Source of the DNA: Candidatus Methanogaster sp. UBA203
GTDB lineage: Archaea; Halobacteriota; Methanosarcinia; Methanosarcinales; Methanogasteraceae
Assembly (NCBI GenBank): GCA_002503595.1
Contig: DASC01000097.1
Location: 1-6,030 of the forward strand
DNA: 6,030 nucleotides
Direction: 5' to 3'
Shown: piece by piece, positions 6,002 through 6,030 of the stretch
Position numbering within the stretch: position 1 is the stretch's first letter
How the letters are laid out: each line of letters starts with the position of its first letter
Translations under genes and position numbers: made by a program
The notes under the pieces: generated by a model
Databases searched by the model: none
What the model was told of the DNA's origin: nothing
The model's input: only the letters and a program-made list of their open reading frames with translations

Positions 6002-6030
6002 CGCGAAAAACTTCCCCGCTTTTCTCTTAC

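Overview
The window reads as archaeal chromosome. Supporting signs are A/T-rich TATA-like boxes 20-30 bases ahead of several starts, a GGTGA ribosome-binding site, starts with no visible Shine-Dalgarno site that fit leaderless mRNAs, and protein families (GH57 amylase, GDE-type debranching enzyme, archaeal-style GalT) often seen together in methanogens and relatives. A methanogen or ANME-type euryarchaeon is my best guess, but no lineage-specific marker is present. Base composition shifts along the window: the first ~1 kb is clearly A+T rich, and the rest is closer to balanced.

Layout. Bases 1-364 hold no convincing gene, only an upstream region with a repeat copy and a probable promoter. Two tandem + strand genes (365-1018 and 1178-1798) encode diverged paralogues of a six-helix membrane protein resembling the DUF2238/YjdF family. 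Each is preceded by one copy of a 34-bp element that matches at 33 of 34 positions. After an 87-bp convergent gap come three alpha-glucan/sugar-nucleotide genes: a glycogen debranching enzyme (amylo-alpha-1,6-glucosidase type, minus, 1886-3862), a GH57 alpha-amylase-like glycoside hydrolase (plus, 3891-5066) and a GalT-family nucleotidylyltransferase (minus, 5031-5975).

How the genes fit together. The debranching enzyme and the GH57 enzyme are divergent, with 28 bp between start codons, and together could trim alpha-1,6 branches and alpha-1,4 chains of an intracellular glycogen. Neither shows a signal peptide. The GalT-family protein overlaps the GH57 gene tail to tail by 36 bp and would link sugar 1-phosphates to nucleotide sugars. 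It has two CxxC pairs and resembles the two-zinc branch of the family, so a role in NDP-glucose turnover tied to glycogen is possible. The membrane pair has no evident link to the sugar genes.

No complete new system is apparent. The points most worth a second look are the near-identical element in front of two strongly diverged paralogues, the compact divergent promoter placed inside the GH57 coding sequence, and the unsettled substrate of the GalT-like enzyme.
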